Shown here piece by piece: positions 28,739-37,013 of a DNA stretch of 64,000 bases. Both the position numbers and the translations under genes were made by a program. The stretch covers positions 62,001 to 126,000 of the forward strand of contig NZ_CDDK01000037.1 in NCBI RefSeq assembly GCF_000820225.1. Direction: 5' to 3'. The notes below the pieces were generated by a model, which made no database searches, had not been told where the DNA came from, and saw only the letters and a program-made list of their open reading frames with translations. The first letter of the stretch is position 1. The number at the start of each line of letters is the position of its first letter. This DNA is from Aeromonas veronii bv. veronii. Lineage in GTDB: Bacteria > Pseudomonadota > Gammaproteobacteria > Enterobacterales > Aeromonadaceae.

Positions 28739-28797
28739 CATGGCTACCGCACGACAATTGCCACTAAAGTGAATAGACATAGCTACCGCACGGCAAT
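28739..28797 (-). promoter_or_regulatory. Two ops/JUMPstart-like elements in the capsule operon leader
   Basis: On the - strand the sequences ATTGCCGTGCGGTAGCTATG (28797-28778) and ATTGTCGTGCGGTAGCCATG (28758-28739) are repeats with 18 of 20 identical bases, 39 bp apart. Both contain GCGGTAGC, the core of the ops element that recruits the antiterminator RfaH in surface-polysaccharide operons; JUMPstart elements also carry a doubled GGTAGC. They lie 260-318 nt upstream of the first gene, a normal leader length for such operons. The core match is visible; RfaH binding is inferred. Confidence 0.7.
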
Positions 28798-28933
28798 GAA
28801 AAATTTCCGGACAAAAAGCAGGCAAATTGAATGAGAAAAATAAAACGGGGGGGTAATAGCGAGCACTGCCGATTAAAAAACCAACAGCATAGATTGCGCA
28901 GTAAACATCCAACCCGTGCATTGAGCGCCATTA

Positions 28934-28949
28934 TGTGACGTACATCATG
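28934..28949. promoter_or_regulatory. Weak CRP-like site upstream of the capsule operon
   Basis: TGTGACGTACATCATG has one perfect CRP half (TGTGA), a 6-bp spacer and a weaker second half (TCATG against TCACA). It is upstream of the ops-like repeats in the capsule direction. Palindromic arms ATTGAG and CTCAAT at 28989-29006 lie close by. Confidence 0.3.
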
Positions 28950-29458
28950 CTTATTTTATTTTTTCGCGAATCGTATCAATCAGCCACGATTGAGTCAAGG
29001 CTCAATAATCACCGACCATAGAGACCATCTTGCATAAGAGGTCAAGTAAGCTTTTGTTTTTACATGACTTATGAATCATCAAACTACTAGTAACAATTGA
29101 GATTTAATTACGCAAGGATTAATGACGAGAAAACATCCAATTTAGAGAGTTCTTAATTATGCTATGACACCATAACTTTATCTATTTTTGAGAGCTGAGC
29201 CTATTGCAAAATAAACCTCAATGATGTATGGGAGCTGTTGCAAGATAGTAACACTCATAGATGCCTTCCAGATATACCAAGTAATCAAATCACTAGTTTA
29301 ATAAAATTAAACGCATTGATCCGACTTCATCTCCTCACGAAACCAGACTGTTCAAGTAACGAACAAAGCGGGCGCAGCATCCAAAATCCAGCCGAATGGA
29401 AAGCACGTGATAGACCATTAATTAGCCAACATGTATTTTTTTAGTTTTCTATCACAAA

Positions 29459-29488
29459 TTGACAAGACTCTTGCCCGTTGTCTATGCC
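29459..29488 (+). promoter_or_regulatory. Promoter candidate for the pagL-like gene
   Basis: A perfect -35 hexamer TTGACA at 29459-29464 is followed 18 bp later by TATGCC at 29483-29488, which matches the -10 consensus in its first three bases only. The start codon is 57 bp downstream of the -10 candidate, with GGAGG ahead of it. Confidence 0.4.
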
Positions 29489-29545
29489 TGATATGTGTTC
29501 GATTGAATCAGCAGTGAAACAGGTAGCAATAAGACAGGAGGGGGC

Positions 29546-30070
29546 ATGGACGCTAACACTCTATCAAGGATCTGCCTGCTGACAGCTCTGCTCGCCAGTC
29601 CGTCTGCAATGGCAAATGACAATGTCGTGGTACTGCAGCTTGGCAAGGCCTTCAGCAAGGAAAAGCTCGACATTAAAATCGCCGATGCCAAGTTCCACCA
29701 TATGTTCTGGCGCTGGGGAGACTCAGGCTGTCAATTTGGACTGGGGGTACGTGCCGGGACGCTCAAGGTAGAAGATGAAGAGACCGCCAGACTGGGGGGC
29801 GGCGCCCGTATCGAATGCCAATGGGGTAACTGGGTGACATGGCTCCCCGGCGAAATGGTCTGGCTCGATCAGTACCAATTTGGCACTCGCGGCCACGGCT
29901 ACAAGGATTACGGCGGCCCCTTCCAGTTCGCCCTGGGTATCGGCCTCGGTTACGCCATCACCAAGAATTGGCTGATCGGTTATCAGTATGAGCACATGTC
30001 CAACGCCTATATGTATGACAAGAACCCAGGGCTGGACAGCCATACCCTCCATATCGAGTACCGTTTTTAG
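29546..30070 (+). CDS. PagL-like lipid A 3-O-deacylase (acyloxyacyl hydrolase)
   Basis: PagL enzymes sit in the outer membrane and remove the 3-position acyl chain from lipid A. The 174-residue protein has a signal peptide (cleavage after about SAMA, residue 23), a barrel-like body and the family motif HMSNAY, giving the catalytic pair His149 and Ser151. The third acidic residue is probably Asp163 in NPGLD, where the Pseudomonas enzyme has Glu. It ends HIEYRF with a C-terminal Phe, as outer-membrane proteins do. GGAGGGGG precedes the ATG. It is transcribed away from the capsule operon and followed by a terminator. Confidence 0.8.
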   Translation: MDANTLSRICLLTALLASPSAMANDNVVVLQLGKAFSKEKLDIKIADAKFHHMFWRWGDSGCQFGLGVRAGTLKVEDEETARLGGGARIECQWGNWVTWLPGEMVWLDQYQFGTRGHGYKDYGGPFQFALGIGLGYAITKNWLIGYQYEHMSNAYMYDKNPGLDSHTLHIEYRF

Positions 30071-30107
30071 CTGGACGCCCCCCACTGCAAGCAACATAAC
30101 GCGATGC

Positions 30108-30138
30108 AAAAAGCCCTTCACAATGGTGAAGGGCTTTT
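30108..30138. terminator. Bidirectional terminator nearly identical to the one at 4747
   Basis: Arms AAAAAGCCCTTCAC and GTGAAGGGCTTTT surround the centre AATG. It differs from the copy at 4747-4778 by one base over the shared 31 bp. It can end the pagL-like transcript from the left and dcuC from the right. Confidence 0.88.
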
Positions 30139-30171
30139 GGTTATTTCATCTCCTGATAACCGAAGGGGCAG

Positions 30172-31545
30172 TTACAGATAGAAGCTCCCCACGATCAGGG
30201 TATGGAAGACAAAGCCCGCCATCAGCGGCACAGAGGTACGCTTGATCACCGCAAACGGCGTCAGCTTGGCACCGCTGGCGACGGCGATAATCACCCCGGA
30301 AACTGGCGACATGGCGCGCCCCATGTGGGAGGCCTGCTGCATCGGCAGGATCATGGCGGCTGTGCTGACCCCCATGCTGGCCGCGATCTGCGGGATCAGC
30401 TCGACAAAGGCGAGGAAGGGCGCATTGCCGGAGCCCATGATGATGGCGGCGGCCAGGGTCACCAGCGCGAAGACGATGGCCATGGCAAATGCGGGCAGAC
30501 CCACATGCTCGGCGCCGACAATCATGATATCGATCACCCCCAGCACCTTGATGCCGTGGGCGAAGATACCCGCCGCCACCAGCAGCCCCACCACGTTGCT
30601 GAACGCTGACCCCATGCCATTGAGGAAGTGGCTGAAACCACCGCACACCTGCTTCATGTCACGGGTTCTGGCTGCCTCCACCACCATGCTGATAAACATC
30701 GAGATCATCACTATGGTGGTGACGTTGAGCCTGATGTGATCAACAAACAGGGAGGAGAACCCCACCGCCATGATGATGGGCAACATCGGCAAGATGGCAT
30801 AAAAACCCGGTACACCAACCTCTTTCGCCGACTCATCCACCACTGCGGCCCCCTTATGCTGGTGCCCATCGAGCCGATCGCAGCGCCGCTGCCAGAATAC
30901 GTGCATCAAGCCCACCACCAGCACGGTCGCCAGCGCAGCGGGGCCCTGATAGGTATAGACATACTCGATCACGTTGTGGCCCATGCCCACCGCATCGGTT
31001 GCACGGATGGCGTCGATAGCAGTCGGGGTATAGGCCACCCCGAGGGAAGTAGCAATCACCCCAGCCGACGAGGCCGCAGAGAGGCCAAGCCCTACCATGA
31101 TGGGGAACAGGGTCGCCATCAACAGTACCGCCAGACCAGTCGCCGAGGGGATCGCCAGTTGCAGCGCGCTGGCCAGCAGATAGGAAAAAAACAGCAACAC
31201 ATAGGGGGAGCGCAATCGGCGCAGCGGACGAATCGCAATGCGCACCACCGCATCGTTGGCCCCGATATGATCCATGTAATGGGCAAAGCCCATCAGCGAC
31301 ATGATCATCAGCCCCAGATCGGCCGCCCGCGAGCTGAAGAGATCCCGCATCACCTCGAAGGGGTCAAACAGGGTAATTCCGGTGCTCTCGACCCCTTTGG
31401 GTAGCACACTCCCCCACCCTGCCAGCTGGCTTGCCACCATCAGCACCAGACCGGCGGCAAACAGCACCGGCTCGGCCCGATAGCCTTTGAGGATCAGTCT
31501 GGCCACCAGCACGATGACCAGCACTGCAATAACTACCTGAAACAT
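30172..31545 (-). CDS. dcuC: Anaerobic C4-dicarboxylate transporter DcuC
   Basis: DcuC moves succinate, fumarate and malate across the inner membrane, chiefly succinate efflux during fermentation. The 457-residue protein (E. coli 461) has about twelve hydrophobic segments and the family blocks MGFAHYMDHIGANDAVVRIA, MGSGNAPFLAFVELIPQIA and QQASHMGRAMSPVSGVIIAV. It follows pepT by only 9 bp, so both are likely one transcript. Substrate range is assigned by similarity; related proteins are sometimes labelled only as YfcC/DcuC-type carriers. Confidence 0.85.
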   Translation of the reverse strand: MFQVVIAVLVIVLVARLILKGYRAEPVLFAAGLVLMVASQLAGWGSVLPKGVESTGITLFDPFEVMRDLFSSRAADLGLMIMSLMGFAHYMDHIGANDAVVRIAIRPLRRLRSPYVLLFFSYLLASALQLAIPSATGLAVLLMATLFPIMVGLGLSAASSAGVIATSLGVAYTPTAIDAIRATDAVGMGHNVIEYVYTYQGPAALATVLVVGLMHVFWQRRCDRLDGHQHKGAAVVDESAKEVGVPGFYAILPMLPIIMAVGFSSLFVDHIRLNVTTIVMISMFISMVVEAARTRDMKQVCGGFSHFLNGMGSAFSNVVGLLVAAGIFAHGIKVLGVIDIMIVGAEHVGLPAFAMAIVFALVTLAAAIIMGSGNAPFLAFVELIPQIAASMGVSTAAMILPMQQASHMGRAMSPVSGVIIAVASGAKLTPFAVIKRTSVPLMAGFVFHTLIVGSFYL

Positions 31546-31554
31546 GACGACTCC

Positions 31555-32793
31555 TTAGCGGCTGAAACGGGCGTGGGTGAGCTTGATTATCTCGATCACC
31601 ACGGCACTAGCCGCCTCGAGGGAGCTGACCGGCAGGTACTCGTAGATGGAGTGGAAGTTGTGGGCACCGGTGAAGAGGTTCGGGCAAGGCAATCCCTTCT
31701 GGGAGAGCACGGCGCCATCATAACCACCGCGCATCGGGATGGGGTTTGGGGTGATCCCAAGGGTCTCGTAGGCGGCCAGGGCCAGTTCGATGGGATAGCG
31801 GTTCTCCCCCTGCAAGCTGTTGAAGACATTGCTGTAGCGATCGCTTAAGTGGTAACTCACGCTCTGCTCACCCCACAGGGCCTGACAGCTCTTGCCGAGA
31901 GTGTCGAGCAGGGTCATTCGTTGCTGATACCCATCCTGAGTGAAGTCGCGCACATCCAGCTTGAGCACAGTTTGGGCGCTGTTGCCCTGCATCTGCTTGA
32001 CCCAGTAGTAACCCTCGCGCCCCTCGGTATATTCGGGCGCTTCGCCCCCCGGCAGCATGGCGATAAACTTGTGCGCCATCAGCAGCGAGTTCTTCAGCTT
32101 GCCCTTGGCCGACATGGGGTGGGCCGAGGCACCGTGAAAGACAAACTCCGCGTCCCCCGCATTCCAGTTCTCATAGACCAGCTCACCAATCCCGCAGCAG
32201 TCGAGGGTATAGGCGAAGTCAGCGCCAAAACGTTCGGTATCGAACGCCTTGGCCCCGCGCAATCCCTGCTCCTCGTCAGGTACCAGACCAATTTTGATGG
32301 TGCCGTGGGGGATCTCCGGATGTGCCTGCAGATAGGCAACCGCATTGACGATGGCGGCGATGGCCGCCTTGTCATCGGCCCCCAGCAGGCTGGTGCCGTC
32401 GGTCACGATGATCCGATCACCGACATAGTTGGCCAGCTCGGGGAACTCGCTCAGACGCAGGGTGATCTGCTGGTCGGCATTGAGGCAGATATCGCCCCCT
32501 TTATAGGCCACTACTTGGGCATGGGTATCGTTGGTGTGTTCAGCACTGGTATCGAGATGAGCAAAGAAGGCCACGGTGGGCAGATCCCCCGCCACATTGG
32601 CAGGAAGTGTGGCGGTCAGGATGGCGTTATCCGCCACCTCCACGGTCAACCCCAGGGCGATCAGCTCCTGCGCCACCTTGTCAGCCAGCACCCGCTGCCC
32701 CGGGGAGGAGGGCATTACCCCGGCGGCGCCCGCTTCACGATTGGTGGTGGTATTGATGGCGGTGTATCCCAAAAATCTGTCGACAATATGCAT
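31555..32793 (-). CDS. pepT: Peptidase T (tripeptide aminopeptidase)
   Basis: PepT is a cytosolic zinc metallopeptidase of the M20 family that removes N-terminal residues from tripeptides. The 412-residue protein has the metal-binding HLDTSAE, TSLLGADDKAAIAAIV with the bridging Asp, the catalytic PDEEQGLRG, and near the C-terminus FTGAHNFHS with the last metal His. In Salmonella pepT is induced by anaerobiosis, and dcuC just downstream would suit that, but I see no good FNR box upstream. Confidence 0.93.
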   Translation of the reverse strand: MHIVDRFLGYTAINTTTNREAGAAGVMPSSPGQRVLADKVAQELIALGLTVEVADNAILTATLPANVAGDLPTVAFFAHLDTSAEHTNDTHAQVVAYKGGDICLNADQQITLRLSEFPELANYVGDRIIVTDGTSLLGADDKAAIAAIVNAVAYLQAHPEIPHGTIKIGLVPDEEQGLRGAKAFDTERFGADFAYTLDCCGIGELVYENWNAGDAEFVFHGASAHPMSAKGKLKNSLLMAHKFIAMLPGGEAPEYTEGREGYYWVKQMQGNSAQTVLKLDVRDFTQDGYQQRMTLLDTLGKSCQALWGEQSVSYHLSDRYSNVFNSLQGENRYPIELALAAYETLGITPNPIPMRGGYDGAVLSQKGLPCPNLFTGAHNFHSIYEYLPVSSLEAASAVVIEIIKLTHARFSR

Positions 32794-33153
32794 TGCGGTA
32801 GTCCTGTGAGTAGTGACGGATATGATGCCGTGACGAGATCCGGCGGCGCGGTCGCCTTATTCAGAAAGCAGCCGCCTTTTTCTGCAAACAGCCGTCTGAT
32901 GAAGCGATAACGCCTTGGATTAACGAGAAAAAATGAGATGGATAAAGAGAGTGCCCATCACAGTCGAATCAATGGGTAGTGATAAATAACACAGAAAAGC
33001 TGCATAAAAGCCATCAGATAACCAAAAGTGGGTAGCTGATCACATGCCTGATATGCTGAAAGGCGAAATAAAAACCTGAATGAAAGTCTCTGCTTTCGTA
33101 TCGGGTAGCGAAATCCACTACCCGGGCCAGACACATTGGCGGGATGTCATAAA
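32794..33153. other. Intergenic region upstream of pepT
   Basis: About 360 bp without a gene. It should hold the pepT promoter and contains a GC-rich inverted repeat, CGGGTAG (33102-33108) with CTACCCG (33118-33124), without a T run. No other signal was recognised. Confidence 0.5.
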
Positions 33154-33183
33154 GGAAAAATGCCAGAGCACAGGCTCCGGCAT
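33154..33183 (-). terminator. Rho-independent terminator of the C69 dipeptidase gene
   Basis: On the - strand ATGCCGGAGC and GCTCTGGCAT form a stem with one mismatch and loop CTGT, followed by TTTTTCC. It lies about 95 nt after the stop of the upstream gene. Confidence 0.75.
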
Positions 33184-33277
33184 CGATAGTGGGAAAGTGA
33201 TCAGATAAACCGATCTGCCCGGCGACCGCTCAGGCTGACCGTCGAGCCCCCTCTTTGGCATGATGAGTGCGTCGCGG

Positions 33278-34774
33278 TTAATCCTTTTTCGCCTTGTTGG
33301 CGAAGAAGATATCGGCCTGAATATCCTGGGTGCGCACTGTAAAGATCTGGTTGGTGAGATCTTCAGTCAGCGTTTCGGCCTCCTGCATCACCCGCAAATT
33401 GAAGTCGTTGAGCATGCTGTTGGCGGCAACCTTGTCGGTTTTGACCGTTTTCAGATAGTTGGCTTCCATCTCTTTCTGCTCTTTGGCGATCTTCGCCTCC
33501 CAACTCTGGTAAGCCTGCTTCACCATGGGGGCCAATTTGGGGTAATCGGTCATTATCAGGGTCTGCAGCTTGCGATATTTCCAGTAGATGGAGTCGCTGT
33601 CGGCCTTGTCGCTGCCCATGGCATAGTGCGCCGGATAGGCTTCCAGACCGCTGTAGTAGGGAACGAAGGCGGTCAGATCCGCCATGCCGAGGCCCACATA
33701 GGTCACCTCCCCCACCTCACGCGGCATCCAGGGGCGTACCTGCATCACGTGGGACTCGTAGGTGCGGAACACACTGACAGGGCGCCACGGCTCCTGACCG
33801 TTCAACCCCTTGCTGTAGGGATCGTGTTCGGTGCCGTCATAGTGATTGCGCAGCACCGCCTTGACCTCCTCCAGCGTCATCTTCTTCTCGGGGGAGAGGG
33901 TGACCGGGAACTGGCGACCAGCATCCACCGCCTGCTTGAGCGAGGGGTTGAACATCTGCTGGATGGTCCAGACTCGCGGATCGTTATAGGTGCGGTCCCG
34001 CTCGTCATCGCGGGTATAGGCTTTCGAGAAGTTGAACGCCCCCTCCTTTTGCGGATGGTAGAGCCCCTTCTCGGTGGCAAATTCAATCAGATTTTTCGAG
34101 CCCATCATGTCGGCACTGGCCGGATCGTACTGCTGCAGGCGGCCCTGATTGCCGGTGGCAAAGTAGTGATTTTTCGGCAAGCGCTGCGCCATCCAGTGGT
34201 GGCCGGTGGCAGTCTCCAGATACCAGAGCTCGTTATCATCCACCACGGCGACGCCAAATCCCTCTCCCGCACCTATGGTCTCGATGATGTTGCCCAGCAG
34301 GGCGACCGCCTCGCGGGCCGATGTGGACCCGGAGAGCAGCACATCGGGAATATCATCCTCGGTGATCCCCTTTTCTTCCACATAGGGGTCGAAGGCAAGC
34401 GCTTCGGGTGAGGCAAAAATGGACTCGGTGCCGCTCACTCCTACTCCCTTCTCATTGAACCCGGTGGCGCCGTGCAGCTGGGTCTTCCAGTTCGGTACCG
34501 TGGTATAGCGCAGGGAGTTTTTCGGCAAGGGATAGCGGAAATCATTAGCACCGTTGTGAGCCTTGGAGCTGTGCATACCGCTCTGCCCCTGCTTGGCCGG
34601 ATGGATCACGAAATGCTGGGCTTTCAGGGCATCGCTGTCGGCGCTGCGGGCCACCATCATGGAGCCATCGGCGCTGGCTTCACTGCCGACCAGCAAGGTG
34701 GTACAGGCGAACGCCGACGAGAAGAGAGCAAGGTTGATGGAGAGTGCGACGACGCACTTTTTGAAGGAATGCAT
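33278..34774 (-). CDS. Secreted C69-family dipeptidase
   Basis: C69 (PepD/U34) peptidases are Ntn hydrolases whose nucleophile is an N-terminal Cys. The 498-residue protein has a signal peptide ending FSSAFA, and cleavage there would expose Cys24 in CTTLLVGSEASADG as the nucleophile. Further family features are ARSADSD and VAVVDDNELWYLETATGHHW. The ATG at 34774 was chosen because AGGAGA precedes it; an open frame 18 codons longer lacks this. The protein should act in the periplasm or outside the cell on dipeptides. It stands alone with its own terminator. Confidence 0.85.
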   Translation of the reverse strand: MHSFKKCVVALSINLALFSSAFACTTLLVGSEASADGSMMVARSADSDALKAQHFVIHPAKQGQSGMHSSKAHNGANDFRYPLPKNSLRYTTVPNWKTQLHGATGFNEKGVGVSGTESIFASPEALAFDPYVEEKGITEDDIPDVLLSGSTSAREAVALLGNIIETIGAGEGFGVAVVDDNELWYLETATGHHWMAQRLPKNHYFATGNQGRLQQYDPASADMMGSKNLIEFATEKGLYHPQKEGAFNFSKAYTRDDERDRTYNDPRVWTIQQMFNPSLKQAVDAGRQFPVTLSPEKKMTLEEVKAVLRNHYDGTEHDPYSKGLNGQEPWRPVSVFRTYESHVMQVRPWMPREVGEVTYVGLGMADLTAFVPYYSGLEAYPAHYAMGSDKADSDSIYWKYRKLQTLIMTDYPKLAPMVKQAYQSWEAKIAKEQKEMEANYLKTVKTDKVAANSMLNDFNLRVMQEAETLTEDLTNQIFTVRTQDIQADIFFANKAKKD

Positions 34775-35186
34775 GAGATCTCCTTGTTGCACAGAGTGGT
34801 TGCAAATAAGCGGTGGCGCGCCAGTCAACCTTCCGCTGTCACAGGGATCTGCGCGGTGACACGGGCCGGACAGTGCGGGCCATCAAACCGTAAACACGAA
34901 AAAGAGCAGTGCGGATAAACCGTGGAAACCAGGGAGGTAGCCAAGGCCCCCTGATAGGCGACCTGTGCGCATTTCTGCTTTCCGCTGTTCCACTGGCGTG
35001 GCGATACTAGGCCCAATCAACTGACTTGAGTGTGACTGGCAGCCCAAAACACCAACAATAAAGACTCAATCGATGCAAAATATTGATAAGTGTGACAAGT
35101 GCAGGATCCTTGGCGACATTCAGCCGTCAACACGAGGCACGCAAGGCGCATACAGAAGGGAAATAAAGAGATGAGGAGATATAACG
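34775..35186. other. Intergenic region upstream of the C69 dipeptidase gene
   Basis: About 410 bp. It presumably contains the dipeptidase promoter. No small gene, repeat or known operator was recognised. Confidence 0.4.
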
Positions 35187-35216
35187 CGCGGGATGGCGTG
35201 CTGACGCCATCCCGCG
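35187..35216. terminator. Strong GC-rich hairpin after maiA
   Basis: Arms CGCGGGATGGCGT and ACGCCATCCCGCG are perfect complements with loop GCTG. The hairpin starts 16 nt after the maiA stop but has no clear T run, so it may end the tyrosine-degradation transcript inefficiently or protect its 3' end. Confidence 0.6.
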
Positions 35217-35231
35217 ATTCAAGTCAGTAGG

Positions 35232-35867
35232 TCACTGCGCATCCGGCTGGTTGGCAGGGGCCGCCTTGATAAAGGCTTGCAACTGTTCGCAGTTGGCGAC
35301 GATGCGGCGGATGGTGGGGTAATCGTCCAGGGTCATGTCGTAGCGGCGGGCGTTGTAGACCTGAGGCACCAGCATGCAGTCAGCCAGGGTCACTTCGTTG
35401 CCGACGCAGTAGACACCGGCGGTAGTCATCAACAGCTGTTCGAGGGCAGTGAAGGTCTCGTCAATCCAGTAGCGATACCAGCGGGCCTCCTGCTCGTTGT
35501 TGGCCCTGAAGTGCTCTTCCAGATAGTTGAGTACCCGCAGATTGTTGAGCGGGTGGATATCGCAGGCGATCATGTTGACGATCTGGCGCACTCGGGCCCG
35601 CGCGTCGGGGGAAGAGGGCATCAGAGAGTAGGCTGGATAGGTCTCGTCAAGGTACTCCATGATGGCGACCGACTGACCGATCTGCACATCGCCATCCACC
35701 AAAAACGGCACCAGCCCTTGCGGGTTGATCCGGCGATAGGCCTTCTCGCTCTGCTCGCCTTGCCGCAAATTGATGGGATGCTGCTCGTAGGCGAGCCCCT
35801 TGAGCTGCAACACGATCCGCACCCGAAAACTTGCCGACGAACGCCAATAGCCAAACAACTGCAACAT
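35232..35867 (-). CDS. maiA: Maleylacetoacetate isomerase
   Basis: MaiA, a zeta-class glutathione S-transferase, isomerises maleylacetoacetate to fumarylacetoacetate in tyrosine breakdown. The 211-residue protein begins LQLFGYWRSSASFRVRI, containing the zeta-class SSxSxRVR glutathione motif, and continues with INLRQGEQ and NPQGLVPFLVDG. AGGGA precedes the ATG at 35867; a longer open frame upstream is not supported. It is the last gene of hpd-hmgA-fahA-maiA, with a 140-bp gap before it that contains hairpin arms GGCAGGTG and CACCTGCC (35903-35923). Confidence 0.92.
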   Translation of the reverse strand: MLQLFGYWRSSASFRVRIVLQLKGLAYEQHPINLRQGEQSEKAYRRINPQGLVPFLVDGDVQIGQSVAIMEYLDETYPAYSLMPSSPDARARVRQIVNMIACDIHPLNNLRVLNYLEEHFRANNEQEARWYRYWIDETFTALEQLLMTTAGVYCVGNEVTLADCMLVPQVYNARRYDMTLDDYPTIRRIVANCEQLQAFIKAAPANQPDAQ

Positions 35868-36007
35868 AATCTGTCCCTGCATCTTATCTGGGCCCGAAGC
35901 CCGGCAGGTGCTCGCCACCTGCCTCCTTGTGTATCCGGCACCGGTTGAGGGCTCGTCGTGATCCGGACATATCCCGAATATCCTTGCCGCCAACCGGCGC
36001 TGGTCAT

Positions 36008-37003
36008 CTAACCTCCCTGACCGCTCGCTGGCACCACCTGTTGAGAGATGGTGCCAAACAGGTTTTGGCCAGAGCGATCCTCCATCGCGATCGACACTCT
36101 ATCACCAAACTGCAAATAGGGGGTTATAGCTTGATCACAATCAAGAATTTCCAGCATGCGGCGCTCGGCGATGCAGGATGAACCGGCGCTGCGATCGTAG
36201 TTGGAGACGGTACCCGAGCCGATGATGCAGCCCGCACCAAGGGGACGGGTCTTGGCCGCATGGGCAATCAGCTCGAAGAAGTTGAAAGTCATGTCCACCC
36301 CGGCTTCGGGCGCACCGAACAGCGCACCATTGAGGTGAGTCAGAAGCGGCAGATGCACTTTGCCATCGCGCCAGTCATCCCCCAGCTCATCCGGGGTGAT
36401 GGCCACCGGCGAGAAGGCGCTGGACGGTTTGGACTGGAAGAAGCCAAAGCCCTTGGCAAGCTCGCCCGGAATGAGGTTACGCAGGCTCACATCGTTGACC
36501 AGCATCAGCAATTTGACGTGGCTGGCGGCCTCCTGCGCGCTTACCCCCATCGGCACGTCGTCGGTGATGATGGCCACCTCCGACTCGAAATCGATCCCCC
36601 ACACTTCCGAACCCATGGCAATCGGCCCACGGGGAGCCAAAAAGCTGTCGGAGCCCCCCTGATACATCAGGGGATCGTGCCAGAAACTCTCGGGCATCTC
36701 GGCGCCGCGGGCCTTGCGCACCAGCTCCACATGGTTGACGTAGGCGCTGCCATCGGCCCACTGATAGGCGCGCGGCAGCGGAGAGAGGCAAGACGCTTCG
36801 TCAAAGGGGAACGCCTCGGCCACACGGCCCTCGTTCAGCTGCTGATAGACAACCTCCAGCCTGGGGGCAACCTCGGCCCACTCATCGAGGGCGGCCTGCA
36901 AAGTCGGGGCAATCTCGCTCACCCGTACCGCACGGGTCAGATCCCGGCTCACCACCACCAAAGCGCCATCGCGCTTGCCATTGTTCAATGTTGCCAATTT
37001 CAT
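36008..37003 (-). CDS. fahA: Fumarylacetoacetate hydrolase family protein (fumarylacetoacetase)
   Basis: This enzyme cleaves fumarylacetoacetate to fumarate and acetoacetate, the last step of homogentisate catabolism. The 331-residue protein contains the metal-binding DFESEVAIITDDVP and the C-terminal block CIIGSGTVSNYDRSAGSSC, typical of the short bacterial FAH branch rather than the roughly 420-residue animal enzyme. The internal ATG at 37003 (MKLATLNNGKRDGALVVV) was chosen with AAGGAA ahead. It starts 10 bp after hmgA ends. Confidence 0.88.
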   Translation of the reverse strand: MKLATLNNGKRDGALVVVSRDLTRAVRVSEIAPTLQAALDEWAEVAPRLEVVYQQLNEGRVAEAFPFDEASCLSPLPRAYQWADGSAYVNHVELVRKARGAEMPESFWHDPLMYQGGSDSFLAPRGPIAMGSEVWGIDFESEVAIITDDVPMGVSAQEAASHVKLLMLVNDVSLRNLIPGELAKGFGFFQSKPSSAFSPVAITPDELGDDWRDGKVHLPLLTHLNGALFGAPEAGVDMTFNFFELIAHAAKTRPLGAGCIIGSGTVSNYDRSAGSSCIAERRMLEILDCDQAITPYLQFGDRVSIAMEDRSGQNLFGTISQQVVPASGQGG

Positions 37004-37013
37004 AAGCGATTCC

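Larger units (their letters stand above)
28480..29545. other. Gene-free region between the capsule operon and the pagL-like gene
   Basis: About 1.07 kb without a convincing gene. The half next to the operon (28480-28800) is the presumed long leader of the capsule transcript and carries the ops-like repeats. The other half is strongly AT-rich, with a CRP-like site, a small palindrome, and a promoter candidate facing the pagL-like gene. A 141-codon open frame on the - strand (28496-28921) is judged spurious. Confidence 0.7.

Noticed and set aside
28496..28921. 141-codon - strand frame in the capsule leader
   Set aside because: It spans both ops-like repeats, which are explained better as regulatory DNA, has no good ribosome-binding site, and its product is Cys/Phe-rich with no recognisable fold.
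29238..29444. 68-codon + strand frame upstream of the pagL-like gene
   Set aside because: AT-rich, no ribosome-binding site, no recognisable motif; it lies where the promoter is expected.
28700..29545. Search for an insertion sequence or CRISPR array in the capsule upstream region
   Set aside because: Only two 20-bp repeats occur, no transposase remnants or terminal inverted repeats were seen, and the spacing does not continue as an array.
33102..33124. Inverted repeat CGGGTAG/CTACCCG considered as an ops or terminator element
   Set aside because: The ops core GCGGTAGC is not matched, there is no T run, and no polysaccharide operon follows.
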